This document shows positions 17,018 to 25,307 of a stretch of 64,000 nucleotides of DNA, in pieces. Made by a program: the position numbers and the translations under genes. The stretch covers positions 992,001-1,056,000 of the forward strand of contig CAVWNR010000009.1 in NCBI GenBank assembly GCA_963756525.1, given 5' to 3'. Under the pieces are notes generated by a model. That model worked only from the letters and a program-made list of their open reading frames with translations, was not told where the DNA came from and did no database searches. The DNA comes from CAVWNR01 sp963756525. Its GTDB lineage: Bacteria > Actinomycetota > Actinomycetes > Mycobacteriales > Jatrophihabitantaceae. Position 1 is the first letter of the stretch. Every line of letters begins with the position of its first letter.

Positions 17018-18577
17018 CGTCGGGGCTCGCGGTCTCGCTGGGTCGGACAAGCGGCGTTGCTGCCGACCGGCCGGAGGTAGCGTCCCGGCATCGACCCGCG
17101 CGACACCGAACATGCAAAAGACGATGACCGCAACGTTCGCCCCGGTGCCCAGCCGGGACATCCGCAGCTACGACGAGAGCTGCGACGTGCTGGTGCTCGG
17201 CTTCGGTTGTGCCGGAGCCGCAGCGGCCTTCGAGGCCGTCACCGCGGACGCCGATACCCTGGTGCTGGACCGGACCAGCGCCGTGGGCGGCTCGTCGGCG
17301 GTGTCCGGCGGGGAGGTCTATCTGGGTGGCGGGACGGCGGTGCAGCGAGCCTGCGGTTTCGCCGATACCGCGGAGCAGATGTACAAATTCCTGCTCGCCG
17401 CGTTGGGCCCGCATGCTGATGAGCCGCGAGTTGCCGCGTACAGCGACGGCAGCGTCGAGCTGTTCGACTGGCTGGTCGCGCGCGGCGTGCCGTTCGGATC
17501 GACCCTGTGGGACGCGCCCACCTGGGTGCCGTCCAGCGACGCCGGCCTGATGTGGATGGGCGAGAACAGCTGGCCGTACAACGAGCTGGCGACACCCGCG
17601 CCGCGCGGACACCGGCCGGCACACGCAGGAGAATGCGGCTGGCTGCTCATGCGGGAGCTGATGCGGGCCACTCGCCAAGCCGGCGCGCGCATTGCCGAGG
17701 ACACCCGTGCCACCGCGCTGATCGTGGACGGTGCTGCCGTCGTCGGCGTGACCGCCCGGGTCTACGGCGAGCAGCGAACATTCCGGGCCCGCCGCGCGGT
17801 CGTGCTCGCGACGGGTGGCTTCGTTGACAACGACGAGCTGCTGCATCGGCACGCCCCCAGCCTGCTCGGCCACGGCAAGGTGAGCGACGGGCTGGACGAC
17901 GGCAGCGGGCTGCAGATGGCCATGGCCGCCGGGGGTGCGGTGCGGCGAATGGCCAGCGTCCAGACCGCCCTCTCGGTCGTGCCGAGCATGATCGCGAACG
18001 GGATGCTCGTCAACGCGCTCGGCCAGCGGTTCATCAACGAGGACACCTACCCCGGCCTGGTCAGCCATGCCGCTGTCCACCGCCAGCCCGCGCCGGCCTG
18101 GGTGATCATCGACGAGGAGGGCTTCGAGTCGATTCCGCGCCGCGACCGGTGGGGGGTCCAGCCGACCCTGGTCGCCGAGCACTTCGGCGAACTCGAGGAC
18201 GCGATGGGCATGCCCCGCGGCGCACTCGCCGCAACGCTGACCGAGTACAACCGGCATGCCGCCGACCGCCACGACCCGTACTTCCACAAGTCCGCTCGGT
18301 TCCTGCGCGCGTTGCGCCCCCCGTACGCCGCAATCGACACCCGCACCAGCATGCGCCGCGAGCCAGGCAACGCGCCGCAGACCGGCGCGGTCGGCTTCAC
18401 CCTCGGCGGTCTGGACACCGACCTCGACGGCCAGGTACGCGACCAGTGCGGCGACCCGATACCGGGCCTGTTCGCCGCGGGCCGGGTGAGCGCCGGGATG
18501 CACGGGGCCGGTTACATCAGCGGCACGTCGCTCGGCGACGGGATATTCGCCGGCCGACGGGCCGGCCGGCGCGCGGC
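16456..18577 (+). repeat. 2,122-bp direct repeat, copy 2
   Basis: Identical to 4834-6955. Here the flavoprotein reading frame continues 4 more codons to its own stop at 18588-18590, so this copy looks like the complete donor form. Confidence 0.93.
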
Positions 18578-18590
18578 GGCCGCGCGCTGA
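17112..18590 (+). CDS. FAD-dependent ketosteroid dehydrogenase-like flavoprotein (intact copy)
   Basis: 492 residues. The N-terminal FAD-binding VLVLGFGCAGAAAAFEAV, the GGSSAVSGGEVYLGGG loop and the C-terminal GLFAAGRVSAGMHGAGYISG place it in the KstD/fumarate-reductase flavoprotein superfamily. It differs clearly from the KstD at 59995 and could be a delta-1 or delta-4(5alpha) ketosteroid dehydrogenase or an enoyl reductase; the exact reaction is inference. It lies 1 base from the kshA stop on the opposite strand, and KstD plus KshA together open ring B, which supports a steroid role. Probably cytoplasmic. ATG 17112 was chosen; ATG 17124 is possible. Confidence 0.8.
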   Translation: MQKTMTATFAPVPSRDIRSYDESCDVLVLGFGCAGAAAAFEAVTADADTLVLDRTSAVGGSSAVSGGEVYLGGGTAVQRACGFADTAEQMYKFLLAALGPHADEPRVAAYSDGSVELFDWLVARGVPFGSTLWDAPTWVPSSDAGLMWMGENSWPYNELATPAPRGHRPAHAGECGWLLMRELMRATRQAGARIAEDTRATALIVDGAAVVGVTARVYGEQRTFRARRAVVLATGGFVDNDELLHRHAPSLLGHGKVSDGLDDGSGLQMAMAAGGAVRRMASVQTALSVVPSMIANGMLVNALGQRFINEDTYPGLVSHAAVHRQPAPAWVIIDEEGFESIPRRDRWGVQPTLVAEHFGELEDAMGMPRGALAATLTEYNRHAADRHDPYFHKSARFLRALRPPYAAIDTRTSMRREPGNAPQTGAVGFTLGGLDTDLDGQVRDQCGDPIPGLFAAGRVSAGMHGAGYISGTSLGDGIFAGRRAGRRAAAAR

Positions 18591-18591
18591 G

Positions 18592-19755
18592 TCAGATGCC
18601 GGCCGGCTGCCCGTTCGCCGCCATTCGCGCCAGGTTCGCGGCGACCTCACGCTTCCACGCCTCGACCGGACGGCTGGTGTCCAGCTCGAACTCGAACCGG
18701 TTGGTCATCTCCGGGGTCACGTCGGCCACGTCGACGTAGAACTGCTCGTACCAGCGCCGCAGCTGGTAGACCGGGCCGTCTTGCTCGGTCAGCAGCGGGT
18801 TGTCGATGCGGGTCTTGGTCTTCCAGATCGCGACGTCCTGCTCGAACCCCGTCGCGATGAACCGGGCTAGTCCGTGCGCGAGGGAGGTCGCCGCGTCGTC
18901 GGGCAGCTCCGGTGACTTGTGGACGATGATGCCCGACTGCAGCACGAACTGGTTCGGCGTGACCGGGTAGTGGCAGTTGATCAGCACGGACTCGACGTCC
19001 AGGTGCTCGTAGTTGTAGATCAGATGATCGATCATGAACGACGGGCCGTAGTAAGCGGCCTCCGACTCATTACCGATCAGCCGCTCTCCTGCTTTCGCTC
19101 GCTTGCTCACGTCCCCTCGCGCGATGCCTTTCATCGACTGCGACGCGGTGTGCCCTTCGAAGACGTTCTTGAAGTAGGTCGGGAAGGACATGTGCACATA
19201 AAAGAAGTGCGCCATGTCCGCGACGTTGTCGATGACTTCGCGGCAATTGGCCTCGACGACCGTCTCGGCCCAGACCCAGTCGGTCCACTCGTCGCTGAGT
19301 GCGCCCTCGATCCGCGGGATGGCTACGTCCGGCGGCGGTGGATTGCCCTCCGGATCGTTGTAGACGAACAGCAAACCGTCCTGGTCCAGCGTCGTCCACG
19401 CGGCGGTTCGCGCGCGCGGCGGGACCCGGCGCGCATACGGGATTTCCGCGCATCGGCCGTCGCCACGCCAGCGCCAGTCGTGGAACGGACAGGCGATCGT
19501 GTCGCCTTTGATCGTGCCTTGGCTCAGGTCACCGCCCATGTGCCGGCAGTACGCGTCGAGCACGTTCACCCGCCCGTCGGCGCCCTGGAAGACCACCAGC
19601 TTCTGACCGAAGGCCTCGATGGCATGCGGCTTGCCGTCCTTGAATGAGTCCGACAGGCCGATGCAGTGCCATCCGCGCGCGAACCGGGTGGGCGCCGCAC
19701 CGGCCACGACCTGGCGAACTGCGTCTGTCGCTGGCCGGCTGACAGTCTGGGTCAT
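18592..19755 (-). CDS. kshA: KshA, 3-ketosteroid 9alpha-hydroxylase oxygenase
   Basis: 387 residues from ATG 19755 (GAGAGGGA 5 bases upstream; a TTG one codon earlier is also in frame). The Rieske [2Fe-2S] ligands are C-R-H (about 70-72) and C-P-F-H (about 89-92). The mononuclear iron site DMAHFFYVHMSFPTYFKNVF supplies two His near 183 and 188, with Asp near 307 (GFEQDVAIW). Length and the FFYVHMSFPTYFKNVFEGH segment are those of KshA. With its reductase KshB (not seen here) it hydroxylates C9 of 1,4-diene-3-ketosteroids, opening ring B. Site B (19801-19816) lies 45 bases upstream. Confidence 0.93.
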   Translation of the reverse strand: MTQTVSRPATDAVRQVVAGAAPTRFARGWHCIGLSDSFKDGKPHAIEAFGQKLVVFQGADGRVNVLDAYCRHMGGDLSQGTIKGDTIACPFHDWRWRGDGRCAEIPYARRVPPRARTAAWTTLDQDGLLFVYNDPEGNPPPPDVAIPRIEGALSDEWTDWVWAETVVEANCREVIDNVADMAHFFYVHMSFPTYFKNVFEGHTASQSMKGIARGDVSKRAKAGERLIGNESEAAYYGPSFMIDHLIYNYEHLDVESVLINCHYPVTPNQFVLQSGIIVHKSPELPDDAATSLAHGLARFIATGFEQDVAIWKTKTRIDNPLLTEQDGPVYQLRRWYEQFYVDVADVTPEMTNRFEFELDTSRPVEAWKREVAANLARMAANGQPAGI

Positions 19756-19800
19756 CAACTTCCCTCTCCCACTCTCGCTGAGCCATCTCGCACCGTGTGA

Positions 19801-19816
19801 CTGAAATGTATTCTAG
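19801..19816. promoter_or_regulatory. 16-bp operator-like motif, site B (kshA)
   Basis: CTGAAATGTATTCTAG (reverse CTAGAATACATTTCAG), 45 bases upstream of the kshA ATG. Agrees with site A in 13/16 and with site D in 12/16 positions. It resembles the mycobacterial KstR box TnnAACnnGTTnnA with AAT and ATT replacing AAC and GTT. Confidence 0.55.
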
Positions 19817-19873
19817 CTCATTCTGCAGCGACCACCGGCGCGCCACCATCGAGCGAGGAGCGCGACGGCGCGG

Positions 19874-21391
19874 TCAGCCGGGCCAGTCCTCCAGCATGTC
19901 GACGTACTGCTGGCGGACGTCGTCGATGCGCTCGGCGAGGTCGGCGACCGTCCAGCGCTCGACCGAGATCGGCGCCAGGACGGCGACGTCCACCGTCCCC
20001 GGTCGGATCACGGTGGCATTGCGCGGGCCGAGCACGTCGGCATTGCGGATGACGATCGGCACGATGGGAACCTGTGCGGCCATCGCCATCCGGAACGGGC
20101 CCTTCTTGAACGGCCCGACCTGGTCGCCGACGACGCGGGTGCCCTCCGGTGAGGCGAGTACGGACAGCTTCTTCGTCTTGGTCAGCTCGATGAGCGGCTC
20201 CAGCGACTCGATCGCCTTGGCGGTGTTGCCGCGGTCGACGAAGGCGATGTCTCCGATCCGGCCGAGCATGCCGATGACTGGGTCTTTTGACAGCTCCTTC
20301 TTCGCGACGCCGCTGAAATCCTTTTGCACCAGCGAGGCCGCAATGAAGGGGTCCAGGCCCGTGCGGTGGTTGAAGATGAACACCGCGGGCCGGTGCGACC
20401 AGAGGTTCTCCTCCCCCACCACGTTGAGGCGGACACCGACCACCTCGAACATGCGACGGAACCACTGGCTGCTGATGTAGTTGATCGCGGTGCGCTTGTC
20501 CCGCTTGACCAACCCGAGGCTGCCGCCCAGAAACGCGATCGGAGCGATGCTGGCGAAGCCGGCGATGCTGCGCGCCCGCATCACCGGACTGATCCGACCC
20601 CGGCTGGTGAACTGCTGGATGGGCCAGCCGCGGCGGCGGGCCACCGCCGCGAGCTTGCTGCCGGGGTTCGTCGGCCGCGGCTTGCCGACCAGGTGCATCA
20701 GCGCGACATCCTCGTCACCGTCGGCATAGAAGTAGCTCTGATCGAGGTCGATGCCGTGCTGCTGCGCGAACCGCTGCACAGCGTTGGCCTTGCCCGGGCC
20801 CCACAGCGGGCTGTCGGCGACCTCACCGGTCAGCAGCCCGTCCTTGATCTCCAGCCGGGTACACAGCACCTGGTCGATGCCGAGATGCTTGGCCATCGGC
20901 TCGACCTGGTAGGGGATCGCGGAGGACGTCAGCACCACCGTGTGCCCGCGCCGCTGGTGCGCCCGGACCAGCTCCTGCGCCTCGGGATAGATCGTGTCGG
21001 CAATCTTCTGGGTGAAGACACGCTCGCCGAACTCGACCATGTCCTCGTGCGCGCGCCCGCGCCAAGACTGCACACCAACGCGCATGAACTCGTCGACGTC
21101 GGCTAGACCGGCGCCGACCTGAGCGGCCGCCTTGATGGTCTTGGCGAGGTCTCCTAGGCTGATGTCGCGGTTGCGCCACCTGTCCTCCGCCATCGCCGAC
21201 GCGGAGAAACCTGCAATCAGCGTGCCGTCGAAGTCGAAGAACGCTCCCACCCGCGGCCCCGCCGGGCTGGCGTGGATCTCGGCGATGGTCCCGGGCAGGC
21301 GGGGTCGCGTGGTGTGCCGGGGCACCGGCCCCCGGCCGTCGTGCTGGCGCACCGCCGTGTCCGCCACCGCGGAGGTCAGTTTCGCGGTCAC
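19874..21391 (-). CDS. plsC: Bifunctional HAD phosphatase-acyltransferase (PlsC-like)
   Basis: 505 residues if started at GTG 21391, whose GTGA overlaps the stop of the WS/DGAT gene (translational coupling); ATG 21541 would give 555. An N-terminal HAD-IB hydrolase domain (FFDFDGTLIAGFS, later YADGDEDVALM) is followed by an acylglycerol-phosphate acyltransferase domain with the HX4D motif FNHRTGLDP and SPEGTR. The same two-domain arrangement occurs in mycobacterial PlsC (Rv2483c). It acylates lysophosphatidate at the membrane. Its partner upstream is a WS/DGAT, as in Mycobacterium, while plsB is 26 kb away. Confidence 0.88.
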   Translation of the reverse strand: MTAKLTSAVADTAVRQHDGRGPVPRHTTRPRLPGTIAEIHASPAGPRVGAFFDFDGTLIAGFSASAMAEDRWRNRDISLGDLAKTIKAAAQVGAGLADVDEFMRVGVQSWRGRAHEDMVEFGERVFTQKIADTIYPEAQELVRAHQRRGHTVVLTSSAIPYQVEPMAKHLGIDQVLCTRLEIKDGLLTGEVADSPLWGPGKANAVQRFAQQHGIDLDQSYFYADGDEDVALMHLVGKPRPTNPGSKLAAVARRRGWPIQQFTSRGRISPVMRARSIAGFASIAPIAFLGGSLGLVKRDKRTAINYISSQWFRRMFEVVGVRLNVVGEENLWSHRPAVFIFNHRTGLDPFIAASLVQKDFSGVAKKELSKDPVIGMLGRIGDIAFVDRGNTAKAIESLEPLIELTKTKKLSVLASPEGTRVVGDQVGPFKKGPFRMAMAAQVPIVPIVIRNADVLGPRNATVIRPGTVDVAVLAPISVERWTVADLAERIDDVRQQYVDMLEDWPG

Positions 21392-22890
21392 TGTCCGCGC
21401 CCGTTGCGAGCGGTCCCTAGGCCCTGCCGTGGCGATTGGCGGGATCGCGGCTTCGCTGTGCCCGACGGCCTGCTTGGGTTCGACGGCTTGCTTGGGCTCG
21501 TCCCCAAGCTGAGCACCTCCTGGACCCCCTGATGCACGCACTCCCCGAACAGCTCCGGTTCGGTAATCGCTGCCGGGTCGAGGTTGATCCCGATGTAGCC
21601 GGTCTTCAGGTAGGAGTTAAGAACGATCATCGCGGCCGGACCCGGCAGCGGCCCGAACGGGATCATCTTCGTCACCTTCGCTCCCGCGAGGTAGATCGGG
21701 TCGGGGCTGCCGGGAACGTTGCTCACCTGGACGTCGTGCGTGGCCATCGAGTCGCCGACGGCGAAGGCCAGCAGCGCCGAGGGGATGCGGGCGACGACCG
21801 GTGCGACGAGGCTGAGCGCGTTCGCGGCCGGTTCCGCGCGTGCCTCGAGCACCATCTCACGGATGAGCTGGATCCGGCTGGCCGGGTCGGCGTGGCCGAC
21901 CGGCAACGCGAGCCGCGCCCCCGCCCATCGATTGCCGCCGGCCGGATCGTCCGCGGTGCGCAGGCTGATCGGGATAGCGACCGCCAGCGCGTCGACCGGG
22001 ACGCCGAGCTTCTCGTGGTAAATCCGCAGACCGCCGCACACCGCGGCCAGCAGACCGTCGTTGACCGAGCCGCCGACCGACTTGGCCGCGCGCTTGAGAT
22101 CCGCAAGATCGACCTCGAGGGTGACCAGACGCCGACGCAGGCTGCGGCGGCGCATCAGCGGCGACGGGTCAACCGGCGGCGGCATCAGAACGCGTTTGAA
22201 CGATTGCAGGTACGCGTTGGCCTCGCTGACTGCCTCCCGCGGTTTGGTCAGCACCGTTCGGGTGAGCGCCAGGTTCGAGCGGATCAGCCGCACCGCCCCG
22301 CCGACGGCCGCTTTCGGCGCGCCGCGCACCGTCTCCTGCAACAGCTCGCGCGGCGTTACGTCCAGCGGCACCGGCTTCGGCGGCAGCCGGCGGCGCGGCG
22401 CATCGGGCTGACGATCGAAGATGATGTACGTGTAGTCCTGGCCGCCCAGCCCATCGGTGATCGCGTGGTTCATCTTCGTGATCAGCGCTGCCTGGCCGCC
22501 TTCCAGGCCCTCGACGAGCGTGGTCTCCCATAGCGGCCGGGCCCGGTCGAGCGGGGACATCGTCATCGGTTCCAGGAAGTCGAGGAACTGGCGCCAGCTC
22601 CCCGGCTCCGGCAACCGCGCACGGCGCAGGTGGTAACACAGGTCGAAGTCCGGGTCGACGACCCACTCAGGCAACATGAGCCGCAGCGGCGGTTCCACGA
22701 CACGCTGACGCAGCGACAAGATCTCGCGCGAGGCGCGCTCGAACGTCTCGACGACGCGCTGCCAGTCGGGGGCCGCGTCCAGCACGAACACCGCCAACAT
22801 GTCCGAGCGCCCGCGCGGGTCGTCCTCGCTGCGATACAGCAGCGCGTCGAAGGGTTCCATCCCCCGGCGTGCCTGGGCTTGCTCCACCAT
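21388..22890 (-). CDS. Wax ester synthase/diacylglycerol acyltransferase (WS/DGAT)
   Basis: 500 residues from ATG 22890 (GGAG 6 bases upstream), beginning MVEQAQARRGMEPFDALLYR. The active-site HHxxxDG motif is N-H-A-I-T-D-G at 141-147, so the second, catalytic His is kept but the first is Asn. The C-terminal domain has SNVPGSPDPIYLAG and a PLD-like tail rich in Pro/Ser. It makes triacylglycerol or wax ester from acyl-CoA. It is coupled to plsC by GTGA overlap, giving a storage-lipid unit within the catabolic island. Confidence 0.88.
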   Translation of the reverse strand: MVEQAQARRGMEPFDALLYRSEDDPRGRSDMLAVFVLDAAPDWQRVVETFERASREILSLRQRVVEPPLRLMLPEWVVDPDFDLCYHLRRARLPEPGSWRQFLDFLEPMTMSPLDRARPLWETTLVEGLEGGQAALITKMNHAITDGLGGQDYTYIIFDRQPDAPRRRLPPKPVPLDVTPRELLQETVRGAPKAAVGGAVRLIRSNLALTRTVLTKPREAVSEANAYLQSFKRVLMPPPVDPSPLMRRRSLRRRLVTLEVDLADLKRAAKSVGGSVNDGLLAAVCGGLRIYHEKLGVPVDALAVAIPISLRTADDPAGGNRWAGARLALPVGHADPASRIQLIREMVLEARAEPAANALSLVAPVVARIPSALLAFAVGDSMATHDVQVSNVPGSPDPIYLAGAKVTKMIPFGPLPGPAAMIVLNSYLKTGYIGINLDPAAITEPELFGECVHQGVQEVLSLGTSPSKPSNPSRPSGTAKPRSRQSPRQGLGTARNGRGQ

Positions 22891-22995
22891 CTGCGCCTCC
22901 AGTGTGCGTGCCGAATTATCCCGTAGTCGCGAGTCGCGCGCCGGGCGTGCATCCCGGGCAGTGGGACTCGCGTACCGCATGCAGCCCGCCGGCGA

Positions 22996-25182
22996 TCACA
23001 CCTGCCGGACGACGTCCCAGGCCGAATGCACGGCCCCGAAGAGGTAGCCCACCTCGCCCGCGTCGCCGACGACCCGAACATCGAGACCGGCCGCGGTCAG
23101 CTCGTCGGCCAGTGTTGTATCCGGGCGAACGCCGCCGGCCACCACGACCGTCTCGGCCGACACGGTGCGCTGCTCGCCGCCGACCGTGTACGTGACAGAG
23201 CGTGGCGTGATCTTGACGATCGATGCCTCGCGAACCCGCTCGACGCCGTGCTTTCCCGCGCCGGCGACGGCGGCCAGGCGGCGGGGCATAGCCATCGGCA
23301 GACCGAGCACCGGTCCGTCGTCGAGCACCGTCACGTGCCGCCGCCGCTCGGCGAGAAATTCCGCCAACTCCAGCCCGACCAGGCCGCCGCCGATGACCAC
23401 GACGTCACGCCCGACCGGCATCCAGATCCGCGACAGCGACCGGATCCGGTGCGGACGCGTGGTGATGCCGAGCCGACGAGCGAGCGGGACGGCAAGCCGG
23501 GCGAGGCGGCCTCGCCAGCCCGGCGCCGTCGGTGCCCCGGCACTGTCACCGGTGATCAGCGCGCGCAGGTCGTCGCCGGTCTGCACGTGCGGCAGATCGG
23601 CGCCGGGTACGTCCGGCCGGTCGCGGCGGGCCCCCGTCGCCACGATCACCGTGTCCGGACGCAGCCGCTTCACCTCCTCCACGGTCGCGATGACGCCGGT
23701 GCGAACGGTCACCCCCTCTAGGTGCAGCTCGTGTGCCTGCCAGTCGAGGAACGGCCCGTTGGACGGCGTGGTCAGCTGGGAGAACCAGCCGGTCCCGCCC
23801 AGCTGCGGGCCCTTCTCGAGCAACGTCACCCGGTGCCCGCGCCGCGCCGCCACCCGCGCCGCCTCCATGCCGCCCGGCCCACCGCCGACGACCACGACGG
23901 TGCACGGGGTCTCGGCCGGCGGCAGGTCCGGCTGCTCAGGGGTGCGCAGGGCCGGGTTGACCGTGCACAGCGGGGTGTCGTTGAAGAAGTTCCGCTCCAC
24001 GCAGACCAGGCAGTTGATGCACGGCCGGACCGACGCCCGACGACCGCTCGCAATCTTGTTGACCAGTTCCGGGTCGGTGAGCAGCCAACGGCCCATCGCG
24101 ACGAAATCGCATTCACCAGCGGCAATCATGCTCTCCGCGACCTCGGGCAGCACCCGGCCGACCGCGATCACCGGGATGCCCACGGCCTGCTTGATCTTTC
24201 GAGTAACATCCCGGTACGCCGCGATCGCCGCGGGCAGAGGCCCGAGCGTGAAGCCGGCGAACGGGTCGTTGGAATAGCCCGACACCTCGATCGCGTCCGC
24301 ACCGGCCGACTCGAAGTACCGGCTGAACTGCACTGCCTCGTCGGCCGTGATGCCGTTGTCGAGCATGAACTCGGCGCCGTTGAACTTCACCAGCACCGGG
24401 TAGCCCGGGCCGACGCGCGCCCGGATCGCGCGGATCACGTCGCACGCCAGCCGCGCGCGGTTCGCAACTGATCCGCCCCATCCGTCGGCGCGGGTGTTGT
24501 ACCCGGCTGACAGGAACGTCGACAGCAGGTAGCCGTGCCCGGCATGCACTTCTACGGCGTCGACGCCCGCGGTCTTCACCCGCTCGGCCGCATCGGCGAA
24601 GAGCTGGACGACCTGCGCGAGATCCTCTGCGGTGGCCTCGTGATAGCTGTCAGGCTTACCTTCGCGCGCGTTGCCGAGATTGGCGCGCTCCTGGTTCGTG
24701 GTGTCGATCAGCGCGGCCAGGTCCGGCTTAGGCAGCGGCAGGCTTGGCACAAGTTGCGCCCGGCCGTCGGCGCTGTCGACGGCCGCGGTCTTGCCATGGT
24801 GGCACAGCTGAATGCACACCCGGCCGCCAGCGGCGTGTACCCCGTCGGCGAGCGCGCGCAGCCCGGGGCTGAACTTGTCGTCGGACAGCCCTGGCTGCTT
24901 GCGGGTGGTCGCGCCAACCGGATACGCGACCGCCGAGGTACCGGTGGTCACCAGGCCGACGCCGCCCCGGGCCCGGGCGACGTAGTGCTCGATGTCCTTA
25001 TCGTCAAGTTCGCCGGCGTGGCACAGGTTCATGTCCATCGCCGCCATGGTGACCCGGTTCGGCAGCCGCAGCCCACCGATGCGGCCCGGGCGCAACAGGT
25101 GCGCGAACCCGCTCGGCCGGCGCGGGAACGGACGGATCCGGGAAGCGGCACGGGTAACTTGCACCCGCAGGTCAGTTGCCAT
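22996..25182 (-). CDS. Old-yellow-enzyme/FAD fusion reductase (2,4-dienoyl-CoA reductase type)
   Basis: 728 residues. The N-terminal FMN TIM-barrel contains RVTMAAMDMN and GGVGLVTTG, with VHAGHGYLLSTFLS. A 4Fe-4S cysteine set (CINCLVCVERNFFNDTPLC) follows, then an FAD/NAD domain with GGGPGGMEAARVAARRG and a second GGGLVGLELAEFL. This is the FadH/trimethylamine dehydrogenase architecture, also used by gut BaiCD/BaiH 3-oxo-steroid reductases. It could reduce dienoyl-CoA side-chain intermediates or steroid ring double bonds; which one is inference. ATG 25182 with GGAG upstream. Divergent from the FadD gene. Confidence 0.87.
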   Translation of the reverse strand: MATDLRVQVTRAASRIRPFPRRPSGFAHLLRPGRIGGLRLPNRVTMAAMDMNLCHAGELDDKDIEHYVARARGGVGLVTTGTSAVAYPVGATTRKQPGLSDDKFSPGLRALADGVHAAGGRVCIQLCHHGKTAAVDSADGRAQLVPSLPLPKPDLAALIDTTNQERANLGNAREGKPDSYHEATAEDLAQVVQLFADAAERVKTAGVDAVEVHAGHGYLLSTFLSAGYNTRADGWGGSVANRARLACDVIRAIRARVGPGYPVLVKFNGAEFMLDNGITADEAVQFSRYFESAGADAIEVSGYSNDPFAGFTLGPLPAAIAAYRDVTRKIKQAVGIPVIAVGRVLPEVAESMIAAGECDFVAMGRWLLTDPELVNKIASGRRASVRPCINCLVCVERNFFNDTPLCTVNPALRTPEQPDLPPAETPCTVVVVGGGPGGMEAARVAARRGHRVTLLEKGPQLGGTGWFSQLTTPSNGPFLDWQAHELHLEGVTVRTGVIATVEEVKRLRPDTVIVATGARRDRPDVPGADLPHVQTGDDLRALITGDSAGAPTAPGWRGRLARLAVPLARRLGITTRPHRIRSLSRIWMPVGRDVVVIGGGLVGLELAEFLAERRRHVTVLDDGPVLGLPMAMPRRLAAVAGAGKHGVERVREASIVKITPRSVTYTVGGEQRTVSAETVVVAGGVRPDTTLADELTAAGLDVRVVGDAGEVGYLFGAVHSAWDVVRQV

Positions 25183-25307
25183 GTCAGCTCCGCGGTCGGG
25201 ACGGGTCCGCCGGAAGGTACTGCCGGCCCGGCCGCGGCCGCCGACCGCTTACCGCTGAGCGGGAGTGGGCCCGGCTACGCCGGGCGGGGCTCGGTACCTT
25301 CCGCCGC

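Noticed and set aside
4222..18590. Composite transposon bounded by the direct repeats
   Set aside because: No transposase, terminal inverted repeat or target duplication seen; the repeats contain ordinary genes.
16890..18650. 586-residue antisense frame over the flavoprotein
   Set aside because: Shadow of the sense gene; it also appears antisense to copy 1, as expected from the repeat.
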